NCBI RefSeq assembly: GCF_000582685.1
Contig: NZ_KK073768.1
Location: forward strand, 4,441,801-4,505,800
Source of the DNA: [Scytonema hofmanni] UTEX 2349
Lineage (GTDB): Bacteria; Cyanobacteriota; Cyanobacteriia; Cyanobacteriales; Nostocaceae
Length of the DNA stretch: 64,000 bases
Direction of reading: 5' to 3'
The notes beneath the pieces were generated by a model. That model was not told where the DNA came from, did no database searches, and saw only the letters and a list, made by a program, of their open reading frames with translations. Below, piece by piece: positions 33,571 to 40,848 of this stretch. A program made the position numbers and the translations under genes. Within the stretch, counting starts at the first letter, position 1. Each line of letters begins with the position of its first letter.

Positions 33571-34530
33571 ATGGAAAAGCGACGTTTAGGGACATCGGAC
33601 GTGCAAATCACACCCATCTTGATGGGGACTTGGCAAGCGGGGAAAAAAATGTGGGTAGGAATTGAAGATTCTGACTCAATTAAAGCCATAAAAGCAGCCT
33701 TTGAAGCGGGTATTACCACATTTGACACTGCTGAGGTATATGGTGAAGGACATTCAGAACAAATTGTGGCTGAAGCTTTATCAGATGTACGCGATCGCGT
33801 CGAATACGCGACAAAAGTTTTTGCCAATCATCTCAAGTACGATCTAGTAATAGAAGCTTGCGATCGCTCTCTAAAAAATCTGAAAACAGATTATATTGAC
33901 CTTTACCAAATTCATTGGCCCTCAGGCTCTTTTAAGAGCGAAAATGTCCCAATTGAGGAAACGATGAAAGCCCTCAATCATCTAAAAGAACAAGGAAAAA
34001 TTCGGACTATTGGTGTTTCCAACTTTTCGGGTGTTCAATTAGAAGAAGCTGCCAAGTACGGACGGATTGATAGTTTACAACCCCCTTATTCTTTGTTCTG
34101 GCGACAAGTAGAAAAAGACGCAATGCCCTATTGTATAAAAAACAATATATCTATCATTGCTTATTCACCTTTAGCGCAGGGATTATTAACAGGTAAATTT
34201 GCGGCATATCATAAATTTGATCCCCAAGATAATCGTGCGAAAAACAAACTATTTCAAGGGGAAAATTATCAACTTGCTCAACAAGCTTTAGATAAATTAC
34301 GTCCAATCGCCGATCGCCACAATTGTACTTTAGCTCAGTTAGCACTCTTGTGGTTAATTGCCCAACCGCAAGCTAATGCGATCGCTGGTGCGCGAAACTC
34401 CTCTCAAGCGATCGCTAACGCCAAAGCTGCGGATATGAAACTGTCTGAAAATGAACTTCAAGAAATCGATGCGATCGGACGTATTGTCACCGACTATTTA
34501 GACGACAACTCAGTTATGTGGAATTGGTAA
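33571..34530 (+). CDS. Aldo/keto reductase
   Basis: 319 residues with the full AKR (beta/alpha)8 signature: the catalytic tetrad D52, Y57 (DTAEVYGEG), K82 (ATKVF) and H115 (YQIHWPSG), the GVSNFSGVQLEEA block and C-terminal NAIAGARNSSQAIANA for NADP(H). It resembles the general oxidoreductase/YajO-like branch reducing aldehydes or ketones. The ATG lies five bases right of a MITE end and no Shine-Dalgarno sequence is visible, so the native leader may have been replaced. It converges with the SLH protein gene; a heptamer repeat begins immediately after its stop codon. Confidence 0.93.
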   Translation: MEKRRLGTSDVQITPILMGTWQAGKKMWVGIEDSDSIKAIKAAFEAGITTFDTAEVYGEGHSEQIVAEALSDVRDRVEYATKVFANHLKYDLVIEACDRSLKNLKTDYIDLYQIHWPSGSFKSENVPIEETMKALNHLKEQGKIRTIGVSNFSGVQLEEAAKYGRIDSLQPPYSLFWRQVEKDAMPYCIKNNISIIAYSPLAQGLLTGKFAAYHKFDPQDNRAKNKLFQGENYQLAQQALDKLRPIADRHNCTLAQLALLWLIAQPQANAIAGARNSSQAIANAKAADMKLSENELQEIDAIGRIVTDYLDDNSVMWNW

Positions 34531-34613
34531 TGGGCATAGGGCATAGGGCATAGGGCATAGGCATAGGGCATAGGGCATAGGGCATAGGGCATAGGGCATA
34601 GGGCATAGGGCAT
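34531..34613. repeat. Short tandem heptamer repeat (GGGCATA)n
   Basis: About eleven copies of GGGCATA, one of them shortened, directly after the aldo/keto reductase stop codon. CCCATTGCC / CCATGCC variants follow to about 34660. This is the STRR type described in heterocystous cyanobacteria. Confidence 0.85.
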
Positions 34614-34668
34614 TGGTAATTCCCCCTTGTCCCCCATTGCCCATTGCCCCATGCCCCATGCCCAATTC

Positions 34669-36342
34669 TTAAAAGTTAAAACCAACTCCTAACAGTAATC
34701 CCACATCGGTTTGATCGAGAAAAGCTGCATTCACCGCACCTGTTGCCGTAAACCGAGAACCTAAAGGAATATCTATACCACCAGTCAACAGTAAACCAAC
34801 ATCAGCATCGCCACTAGCTTCAATCGCAACCCCAGCACCTACGTAAGGAGATATTCCAAATGTTCGCCCTGCCGCATCTGCTCTTCTAGGTGCAAAGTCT
34901 AAAGTGATAGGAACCAGAATAGTTGTATCATCGCCGAACACCGCTGAAGGTCGCACTGAGATATTGCGTGTCAGTCCAAGTTTGCTAATTACCGCAAAGT
35001 TAGGTTCGCTCAAAGCTGAATCACCGCCTAGACCAATGTTACCAGCAACTCCAATGTAACTAGAACCACCAAGAGTAGCTCTACCTGGGGAAACTTCATT
35101 GTTTTGTAGCTGACTGATATTAACATCCGGTGGGATCAGAACTTCGTTAATCGCATAAATCAGACCGTTGCTGGTTTGAATCGGCTGGATCACCCTCGTA
35201 TTGTTCACCGTAATTTGATTGCTCGCGCTATCGAGTTGAACATTTACAGGTTTGTTTGAAAGGGTTCTAACTTCACCCGCCGAAGTAACTTGACCGCTGA
35301 CGACGTGGTATGTCAAAATCCGTCTCAGTATTTCTTTATTGCGGGGTAGCAGCAACTTTTGCACAGTATCTTGGGGTAAAGCTGCAAATGCCTCATCAGT
35401 AGGTGCGAAGACTGTATAAGGACCTTGTCCTTGCAAAGTTTCTGTTAAACCTGCTGCCTTGAGTGCAGTAGTCAGAGTTGAAAAGGAACTATTAGACCCA
35501 GCAAAGGCTACGATGTTGCTAGATGTTGTGGTTGTCGTTGTGGTTGTACTTGTATTTGTTTCAGTGCCGCTAGCGCTTCCGGCTACAATATAGTTAGCTG
35601 CGGGGAAGTTACTGGCAAGAGGTTGTAGTTGTCCCTGTCTGACTAAAGCTTGATATAAAAGTGCTGCTGCTTCCGCACGAGTTACAGACACGTTGGGATT
35701 CAATACTTTCAGTTCTGGATAATTGACAACTAAATTAGCTTGAGTTGCCGCACCGACATTATTGACAGCGTAAGCTGGAATTTCCGCCGCATCTGAGTAG
35801 TAAGTACTAAGCACATTTGTTGTCGTATCCCCAGCATTCAAACCTAAACCACTTGTCAATGCAACGATCGCCTGAACTTTGGGAATTTGCTGATTAGGCA
35901 AAAATAAATTATTCGGATATCCTGACATAAATCCGGTTTCGTAAGCTTCTTGAATTGCGGAAGCTGCCCAGTACCCAGCTGGAACATCTCTAAATCCACC
36001 TTGGCTTAACTGTCGCGTGGCAGTTTGATTAAAAGCTTTTTGAATCATCGCCGCAAATTGAGCGCGGGTAACAGGTTGATCCGGTTTGAATGTACCATCA
36101 GTAAAACCGATGATTACGTTTCTTTGAGCTAAAGCTTGAATAAATGGACTCGCCCAGTAATCAGATGATACATCAGAAAAGCTTGTGGTTTGGGTTTGGG
36201 TTGGGGTTTCGGTTGGAGTTTGCGTTGGGGTAGTTTGAGCTTGGGCGATCGCACTTATTGTTATCGGCGTAATTGTTGCGGCTATCATACTCATAGCCAA
36301 GAAAGCCGATTTTGCTAATGACCAACGAAATAAACTAAACAT
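34669..36342 (-). CDS. Exported SLH - fasciclin - C-terminal barrel-like envelope protein
   Basis: 557 residues with a signal peptide (hydrophobic core around 12-30, AIAQAQ cleavage region), then a Thr/Pro/Gln linker. Three SLH-type repeats follow (FSDVSSDYWASPFIQALAQR at about 55, FRDVPAGYWAASAIQEAYET at about 117, and a third near 185-235). A Thr-rich linker (TNTSTTTTTTTTSSN) leads to a fasciclin domain (about 285-405: LTTALKAAGLTETLQGQGPY, TVFAPTDEAFAALP, LTYHVVSGQV, INEVLIPPD). The last ~140 residues alternate polar and hydrophobic residues and end in GVGFNF, an outer-membrane-barrel-like C terminus. SLH domains bind peptidoglycan-linked polymer; fasciclin domains mediate adhesion. A link between wall and outer membrane is the inference. 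Confidence 0.88.
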   Translation of the reverse strand: MFSLFRWSLAKSAFLAMSMIAATITPITISAIAQAQTTPTQTPTETPTQTQTTSFSDVSSDYWASPFIQALAQRNVIIGFTDGTFKPDQPVTRAQFAAMIQKAFNQTATRQLSQGGFRDVPAGYWAASAIQEAYETGFMSGYPNNLFLPNQQIPKVQAIVALTSGLGLNAGDTTTNVLSTYYSDAAEIPAYAVNNVGAATQANLVVNYPELKVLNPNVSVTRAEAAALLYQALVRQGQLQPLASNFPAANYIVAGSASGTETNTSTTTTTTTTSSNIVAFAGSNSSFSTLTTALKAAGLTETLQGQGPYTVFAPTDEAFAALPQDTVQKLLLPRNKEILRRILTYHVVSGQVTSAGEVRTLSNKPVNVQLDSASNQITVNNTRVIQPIQTSNGLIYAINEVLIPPDVNISQLQNNEVSPGRATLGGSSYIGVAGNIGLGGDSALSEPNFAVISKLGLTRNISVRPSAVFGDDTTILVPITLDFAPRRADAAGRTFGISPYVGAGVAIEASGDADVGLLLTGGIDIPLGSRFTATGAVNAAFLDQTDVGLLLGVGFNF

Positions 36343-36887
36343 AAATTTACACCTTAATAGAATTAGGTTAACTTCGGGTAATATTCAGATTGAGACTCTA
36401 CAGATTAGAGCCGCAATCAGATTGTTGTCATCAACCTAGAGAATCATCAGAAGTAAGAGTTTTTACTGATGAAAGTTAATTTCAACCACTATTTATGTAA
36501 TACCTCTTTATAAACTAGAAAAAATCTATCGCAAGCTAGGAATTTAATCCGGCAAAAATAAGAATTTAGATTTATTCTTGGCTATTTTCGGCGCTATTAA
36601 AGATTTTATTGCCTCACGCAACGTCGCAGAGTCCCAGAGTCCCTTAGAAGACCACTCTTTACACCTCTGCGACTTTACTCCCTTAACTAATGGACATCTC
36701 CAAAAAAGATGTAGAGACGTAGCAATGCTACGTCTCTAGAAAGGTTTCGGGCAACGCATAATTAATTTTTACGCCTATATCTAACCAATTTATAACCTCA
36801 GATAGATGCATAAACAATGAGCCGAAATGCGAAAAAGTGCCGTATCTTTTTGGTCAACCAGGGCGATCGCCCCATGATTACTTCATT
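36343..36887. other. Intergenic region with one family A element
   Basis: Upstream region of the SLH protein gene and downstream region of pyrE (both leftward). The inverse family A element at 36690-36782 is the only recognisable item. A stretch around 36610-36680 (CACGCAACGTCGCAGAGTCC) looks like other cyanobacterial repeat debris. No gene. Confidence 0.55.
36690..36782. repeat. MITE-like element, family A, inverse orientation
   Basis: Left end TGGACATCT (degenerate), hairpin GTAGAGACGTAGCA / TGCTACGTCTCTAG (36711-36739), then GGGCAACGCATAATTAATTT and ACGCCTATATCTA, the inverse of the TAGRCATAGGCGTA.. end. This copy preserves most of the inner conserved stretch. Confidence 0.65.
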
Positions 36888-37508
36888 TTAATCAGCAAGC
36901 TGCTGATACCTTTGCTGAATATCCTCAATCGTAAACACCGTCTCAAACTTCAACCCCACCGACTGATAAAACTCAGCACCACCCTGCAAACGGTCTATCA
37001 GTGAAATTACTAAATTAACGGTATAACCTGCGTCTCGAAGTCGTTCAACTGCTTTCATCGCCGATCGCCCTGTAGTCACGACATCTTCCAAAACCACTAC
37101 TGTTGCATTCTCTGGCAAAGTCGGACCTTCAATATATGCTTTTGTGCCGTGTCCTTTAGCTTCTTTACGAATAATTAAAGCGGGTATTGGTCGATTTTCA
37201 TACGCAGAAACCACACTTAGTGCTGTGACAATTGGATCTGCACCCAATGTCAAACCAGCTACAGCTTGCGTATCTTCTGGTAGTCGCGATAGAAGAATGC
37301 GACCAATTGCTAAAGCACCTTGAGGATTAAGTGTTACCTGCTTGCCATTGATGTAATAAGAACTCGCTTGCCCAGAAGAAAGTATAAAATCACCTTCTTG
37401 ATAGGCAAGTCGGCAAAATAAATCTAGCAACTGTTGGTGGAGAATATTCAAATCGGCAGTAGATGCCCACAAGTCAGATGGGGAAAGGCTTTCAGCTTGA
37501 TAATTCAT
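36888..37508 (-). CDS. pyrE: Orotate phosphoribosyltransferase
   Basis: 206 residues. It joins orotate to PRPP in UMP synthesis. The PRPP-binding motif VVVLEDVVTTGRSAMKAVER (about 131-150) is diagnostic, and FILSSGQASSYYINGKQVTL and AGLTLGADPIVTALS are the substrate loops of PyrE. The catalytic-loop lysine/histidine region is IIRKEAKGHGTKAYIEG. The protein ends in IEDIQQRYQQLAD. Gene stands alone, divergent from the small exported protein gene by about 100 bp. Confidence 0.95.
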   Translation of the reverse strand: MNYQAESLSPSDLWASTADLNILHQQLLDLFCRLAYQEGDFILSSGQASSYYINGKQVTLNPQGALAIGRILLSRLPEDTQAVAGLTLGADPIVTALSVVSAYENRPIPALIIRKEAKGHGTKAYIEGPTLPENATVVVLEDVVTTGRSAMKAVERLRDAGYTVNLVISLIDRLQGGAEFYQSVGLKFETVFTIEDIQQRYQQLAD

Positions 37509-37610
37509 GACAAATCATTAAAAGTTGTGCTACACCAAAGATTGAACTCATCAAAGTTCTGAAATTAAGCATAAGTTAAGATTCGCCCATCATATTGAGG
37601 AGTGAGAAAT

Positions 37611-38042
37611 ATGGGTATAAAATTTAGAGCTGTTGGCGGTTTGTTAGTGCTCTTAGCCGCGAGTATTAGCATCCCAGCTTTTGCCGATGACAAGAGGACA
37701 ACTAATTATGAAACAGCAAATGAAATATTTGATCGAGCTTACTTTAAAAACGATCGCAATTTCTACGGCAACAACACTTTTAGACGGCAAATAGACTGGT
37801 TGGTTGGATCGGGTTCGTTGTTCCGCAATTCCTTTCCCGAAAACGAAATAGCGCGTGATGCTGAATTGGTTAACGTTGTCTATCGCGACGTTCTCAATCA
37901 GCAAGTTGGCAACGATCCATATATTCGCACGCCAGATTTACCCAATCCTTATAATACATCTTTAATGATGTCTCCTCGCTTAAATTCCAACAAGCTCAAA
38001 ACCGGCACTGAATTTAGGTTTGATACTGTACCACCTCGTTGA
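37611..38042 (+). CDS. Small exported hypothetical protein, end overlapping an IS element
   Basis: 143 residues from ATG 37611, preferred because GAGGAG lies eight bases upstream; the GTG at 37602 overlaps that site. A signal peptide (GIKFRAVGGLLVLLAASISI, cut after AFA) leads to a mature part of about 117 residues with no recognised domain (YETANEIFDRAYFKNDRNFY, then DWLVGSGSLFRNSFPENEIA). Asn/Arg/Tyr-rich; a periplasmic or thylakoid-lumen protein is plausible. Its TGA stop (38040-38042) lies in the TTGACATTCTCCCC end of the neighbouring IS1341-type element, so the natural C terminus may have been altered. Confidence 0.75.
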   Translation: MGIKFRAVGGLLVLLAASISIPAFADDKRTTNYETANEIFDRAYFKNDRNFYGNNTFRRQIDWLVGSGSLFRNSFPENEIARDAELVNVVYRDVLNQQVGNDPYIRTPDLPNPYNTSLMMSPRLNSNKLKTGTEFRFDTVPPR

Positions 38043-38200
38043 CATTCTCCCCGGCGTAAACGCACGGGGATTCAAAACATCACTGTTTTGGCTTCCTCTT
38101 TCGGCGACTCAGCTTACTTGAAGGAGTTTCCTCACTCAAGCAGAGGTCGATGTCTCCAGAGGCGTTAAGCGTTCCCGTGTGCCCCACGGTACGTAGTCCA
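38041..38200 (-). ncRNA. Predicted omega RNA (reRNA) at the right end of the tnpB element
   Basis: In TnpB systems the guide RNA overlaps the 3' end of tnpB and ends at the element boundary, with the guide in flanking DNA. Here the GC-rich hairpin CCCCGTGCGTTTACGCCGGG, close to the boundary at about 38041, fits that scaffold. The guide would then be the minus-strand flank below 38041 (ACGAGGTGGTACAGTATC). The 5' limit is arbitrary. Inference from family knowledge. Confidence 0.4.
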
Positions 38201-39285
38201 AGCTCTAGTATATTGATTGCTGCATTCCAATCTCTGTCTAGAACAAACCCGCAGTGAGGACACTGATGTGTTCTTTGACTTAATGATTTCTTCGCAACTT
38301 TCCCACAACTAGAACAATTCTGGCTGCTGTAGTGAGGAGGAACCGCAACAGTTACCACCCCAAATACTTTACCGAAGTATTCTACCCAGTCCCTAAAAGC
38401 TGTCCAAGCCGCATCTGATATTGACTTGGACAGCTTTCTGTTTTTCAGCATATTCCGCACCTGCAAGTCTTCATAGGCTACCAAGTCGTTAGACTGGACT
38501 ACGCACCTTGCCAATTTCACAGCAAAGTCTTTACGCTGCCTACTTACCTTGAGATGTTTTCTGCTCAAACGGTTTCTGCTCTTGGCTCTGTTTTTGGAGC
38601 CTTTTGGGGCTCTAGAAAGTCTGCGACTCAGCTTCTTAAGTGCTTTTTCAGACTTCCTCAGATGACGTGGATTCTCTATCGTCTGCCCATCCGAATCCAT
38701 ATAAAAATGGGCTAATCCTACGTCTAAACCAATCGTCTTCCCGGTCGGTTTTCGTTTCTCAACCCGTTCAGCATCAAGACAGAATTGGACGTAGTACCCG
38801 TCAGCACGACGGACTACTCGCACCCTCTTGATTTGACTCAATTCATAGAAGTGCAAGTCGCGGGTTCCCCACAGCTTAAAACTTCCTGCCTTGAATCCAT
38901 CACTGAAGTTAATAGTTCTTCTATCTTCTGAAAGCTTCCACCCACAGGTTTTGTATTCTACAGAACCGTGAGTTTCATGCTTCTTAAAGCGAGGAAATCC
39001 TTTCTTTCCCGGCTTTGTTTTCTTGCAATTGTCGTAGAACCGAGCAATAGATGACCAAGCTCTCTCAGCAGAGGCTTGTCGTGCCATCGAATTGAGCTTG
39101 TTTGCCCAAGGAAATTCCTTCGCAAGAACTGCACAATAGGCACTCAACTCATATCGTCCAGTCCCTTTATTGTCCATCCAGTATCTGATGCAGCTATTCC
39201 GAATAAAACGAGCAGTACGAATGGCTTCGTCTAGCCGCTCGTACTGCTCATTTTTTCCTTCTAGTTTTGCTTCAAACACTAACAT
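38080..39285 (-). CDS. tnpB: TnpB RNA-guided nuclease of an IS1341-type element
   Basis: 401 residues, full length for TnpB, and apparently intact. The RuvC residues are D188 in TIGLDVGLAHF, E272 in LVAYEDLQV and the Asp in VLDRDWNAAINI (350-352). The zinc ribbon is CSSC (324-327) and CPHC (342-345). N-terminal region ARFIRNSCIRYWMDNK and middle GFPRFKKH are the RNA- and DNA-binding parts. TnpB uses an RNA from the element's right end to cut the empty site, helping the element persist. No transposase TnpA is near. The C-terminal tail (SKLSRRKRKPKQ) is basic. Confidence 0.95.
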   Translation of the reverse strand: MLVFEAKLEGKNEQYERLDEAIRTARFIRNSCIRYWMDNKGTGRYELSAYCAVLAKEFPWANKLNSMARQASAERAWSSIARFYDNCKKTKPGKKGFPRFKKHETHGSVEYKTCGWKLSEDRRTINFSDGFKAGSFKLWGTRDLHFYELSQIKRVRVVRRADGYYVQFCLDAERVEKRKPTGKTIGLDVGLAHFYMDSDGQTIENPRHLRKSEKALKKLSRRLSRAPKGSKNRAKSRNRLSRKHLKVSRQRKDFAVKLARCVVQSNDLVAYEDLQVRNMLKNRKLSKSISDAAWTAFRDWVEYFGKVFGVVTVAVPPHYSSQNCSSCGKVAKKSLSQRTHQCPHCGFVLDRDWNAAINILELGLRTVGHTGTLNASGDIDLCLSEETPSSKLSRRKRKPKQ

Positions 39286-39878
39286 TTACGTTGTTGAACT
39301 AAATATAAAAACTATATATATCACGATTCTAGTACAATAAAAAGCCGGCTCATTGAAGGACGGGACTTTAGACCCAATTTTTCGGTAAATTGACCAAAGT
39401 CCAACATTTTTGGCGTTGTATATTTTTGCGATGATTTTGCGATCTATGTCAAAAATTCAACGTATTGTAGAGACGTTCCGCCGAAACGTCTCTACGATTT
39501 ATCGCACGGTTATGCAATGTCAAATTTATCATGATTTTATGCGCCCTACTGGAATCGAACCAGTCTGAAAGCGAATTATGAGCTCGCTGCCTCCCCAATC
39601 GGCCAAAGGCGCTTATTTGTCTAAGTTTGGGGTTGATAGAGTTTATTACTTCAACTAGGTTGCTAATTTTAGCGTCAACTAGTTGCCTATAACAACTCCC
39701 CGACTTGATTGTAGCATGAGTTTACAGACTTTGAACACCCTACAATAGTATAGCAGATTTTATACTACATTATTTGACAGAGAAATAGGGCAGACTAATA
39801 TTGATTAAGTCTTTTATAAATTGAAGTACAGAGCTTCAATACTTTTAGATAAATATAGCGGCAATAGCTTCGAGAGCG
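39286..39878. other. Intergenic region with IS left end, a hairpin repeat and a tRNA
   Basis: Contains the left end of the tnpB element (to about 39375), a GTAGAGACGTTCCG / CCGAAACGTCTCTAC hairpin at 39467-39495 (core as in family C) and the tRNA at 39540-39612. The 260 bp right of the tRNA is AT-rich and should hold the promoters of the tRNA and of the exported protein gene at 39879. Confidence 0.6.
39540..39612 (-). tRNA. tRNA with CAT anticodon (elongator Met or lysidine-type Ile)
   Basis: Read on the minus strand the 73 nt fold into a complete cloverleaf. Acceptor is GCGCCTT / AGGGCGC with discriminator A. The D arm is GCC-GATTGGGGA-GGC. The anticodon arm is GCGAG-CTCATAA-TTCGC with anticodon CAT, and the T arm is ACTGG-TTCGATT-CCAGT. 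CCA is not encoded. It is not an initiator (the first pair G-C is intact). TGGC at 8-11 and the T loop resemble plastid trnI-CAU, so Ile2 read after lysidine modification is at least as likely as elongator Met. Confidence 0.9.
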
Positions 39879-40574
39879 ATGAAATTAAATTCCACTGTAC
39901 TTCTGACGTTGATTTTATTAACCCTAATGTTGGGAGCAGGTTCTGTAAGCGCATTTTGGGGCTTTACTTTGGGCAGTTCCGCACTTAAGGGTGTAACAAC
40001 CCCAGATGGTCGTCCCACAAGCAAATTCGCCAGCAGTAAGTCAAACAGCGCCCAACATCAAGCGGTAACATTATTAAGAGAGGAAGAAATCCTCAAAATT
40101 GTTAAGTCCCGGATTGAGGGTAAGAGCAAGGCTGCAAAAGCTAAAAAATCTGATGACGAGGACGAAGAAAATACCAGTAAGCCAAAACCTCAGGAAACAC
40201 CGACTGAAACCGAAGAAAAACCCCAAGCAGGATTTCCAATTACTGCTGAAAGCGAGAAAGTAACGATTTCTGTACAATCTGCTCGCTACTCTGGCGGTGA
40301 TTTGCTACTTCGCGTCAAAATGCAAAACAAAGGTGCCGATTCTGTACGCTTTTTATACAGCTTTTTGGATGTCACTGATGACAAAGGACGAACCTTAAGT
40401 GCCAGTACCGATGGCTTGCCAGCAGAATTGCCTGCAAATGGACCAACATTTTCTGGTACAGTGAGTATTCCTACGCCTTTACTTGACGATGTAAAGCGTA
40501 TCTCACTTGCCTTGACTGATTATCCCGATCAAAAATTGAAACTGGAAGTGCCAAATATTCCTGTGGAAAGATAG
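39879..40574 (+). CDS. Exported hypothetical protein with charged linker and beta domain
   Basis: 231 residues. A signal peptide (VLLTLILLTLMLGAGSVSA) is followed by a short domain (to about 85) and a strongly charged Lys/Glu/Asp/Pro linker (about 83-118: KSDDEDEENTSKPKPQETPT). A C-terminal beta-rich domain (about 120-231) contains VTISVQSARYSGGDLLLRVK and GPTFSGTVSIP, resembling DUF4352-like or immunoglobulin-like extracellular domains. No enzyme motif. Likely periplasmic or surface-bound; not assigned to a family. A tandem heptamer repeat begins right after its stop. Confidence 0.75.
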   Translation: MKLNSTVLLTLILLTLMLGAGSVSAFWGFTLGSSALKGVTTPDGRPTSKFASSKSNSAQHQAVTLLREEEILKIVKSRIEGKSKAAKAKKSDDEDEENTSKPKPQETPTETEEKPQAGFPITAESEKVTISVQSARYSGGDLLLRVKMQNKGADSVRFLYSFLDVTDDKGRTLSASTDGLPAELPANGPTFSGTVSIPTPLLDDVKRISLALTDYPDQKLKLEVPNIPVER

Positions 40575-40582
40575 GGATTGGA

Positions 40583-40670
40583 GCATTGGGCATTGGGCAT
40601 TGGGCATTGGGCATGGGGCATGGGGCATGGGGCATGGGGCATTGGGCATTGGGCATTGGGCATGGGGCAT
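40583..40670. repeat. Short tandem heptamer repeat (GGGCATT / GGGGCAT)n
   Basis: About twelve consecutive heptamers alternating between GGGCATT and GGGGCAT, nine bases after the stop of the exported protein. STRR type. Confidence 0.85.
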
Positions 40671-40692
40671 CGGGAAAAAATAACTAACTATT

Positions 40693-40740
40693 TGCCTCCC
40701 CTGCCTCCCCTGCCTCCCCTGCCTCCCCTGCCTCCCCTGC
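40693..40740. repeat. Short tandem nonamer repeat (TGCCTCCCC)n
   Basis: Five consecutive copies of TGCCTCCCC, then diverging CTTCCTTGTCCC units to about 40775. Adjacent to the heptamer block at 40583. Confidence 0.85.
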
Positions 40741-40848
40741 TTCCTTGTCCCATTGTCCCCTTGTCTCCCCAATCCCCAGTCTAGTCGTAAATAATCCTTA
40801 ATCTTAATACTATCTTTATTTTATAGGAGCGTCAGTTGTACACGGGCT

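Larger units (their letters stand above)
38041..39375 (-). mobile_element. IS1341-type element (IS200/IS605 superfamily, tnpB only)
   Basis: The tnpB gene is flanked on its 3' side by a right end read on the minus strand as hairpin CCCCGTGCGTTTACGCCGGG followed by GAGAATGTCAA at about 38039-38070. On its 5' side the left end carries an imperfect hairpin AAAGCCGGCTCATTGAAGG and ACGGGACTTT at about 39343-39372. No tnpA gene is present, so it cannot move alone. Exact ends are estimates. Confidence 0.7.

Noticed and set aside
34531..34613. Regular repeats considered as a CRISPR array
   Set aside because: Units are 7 bp without spacers, so they are STRR tandem repeats; no cas genes are in the window.
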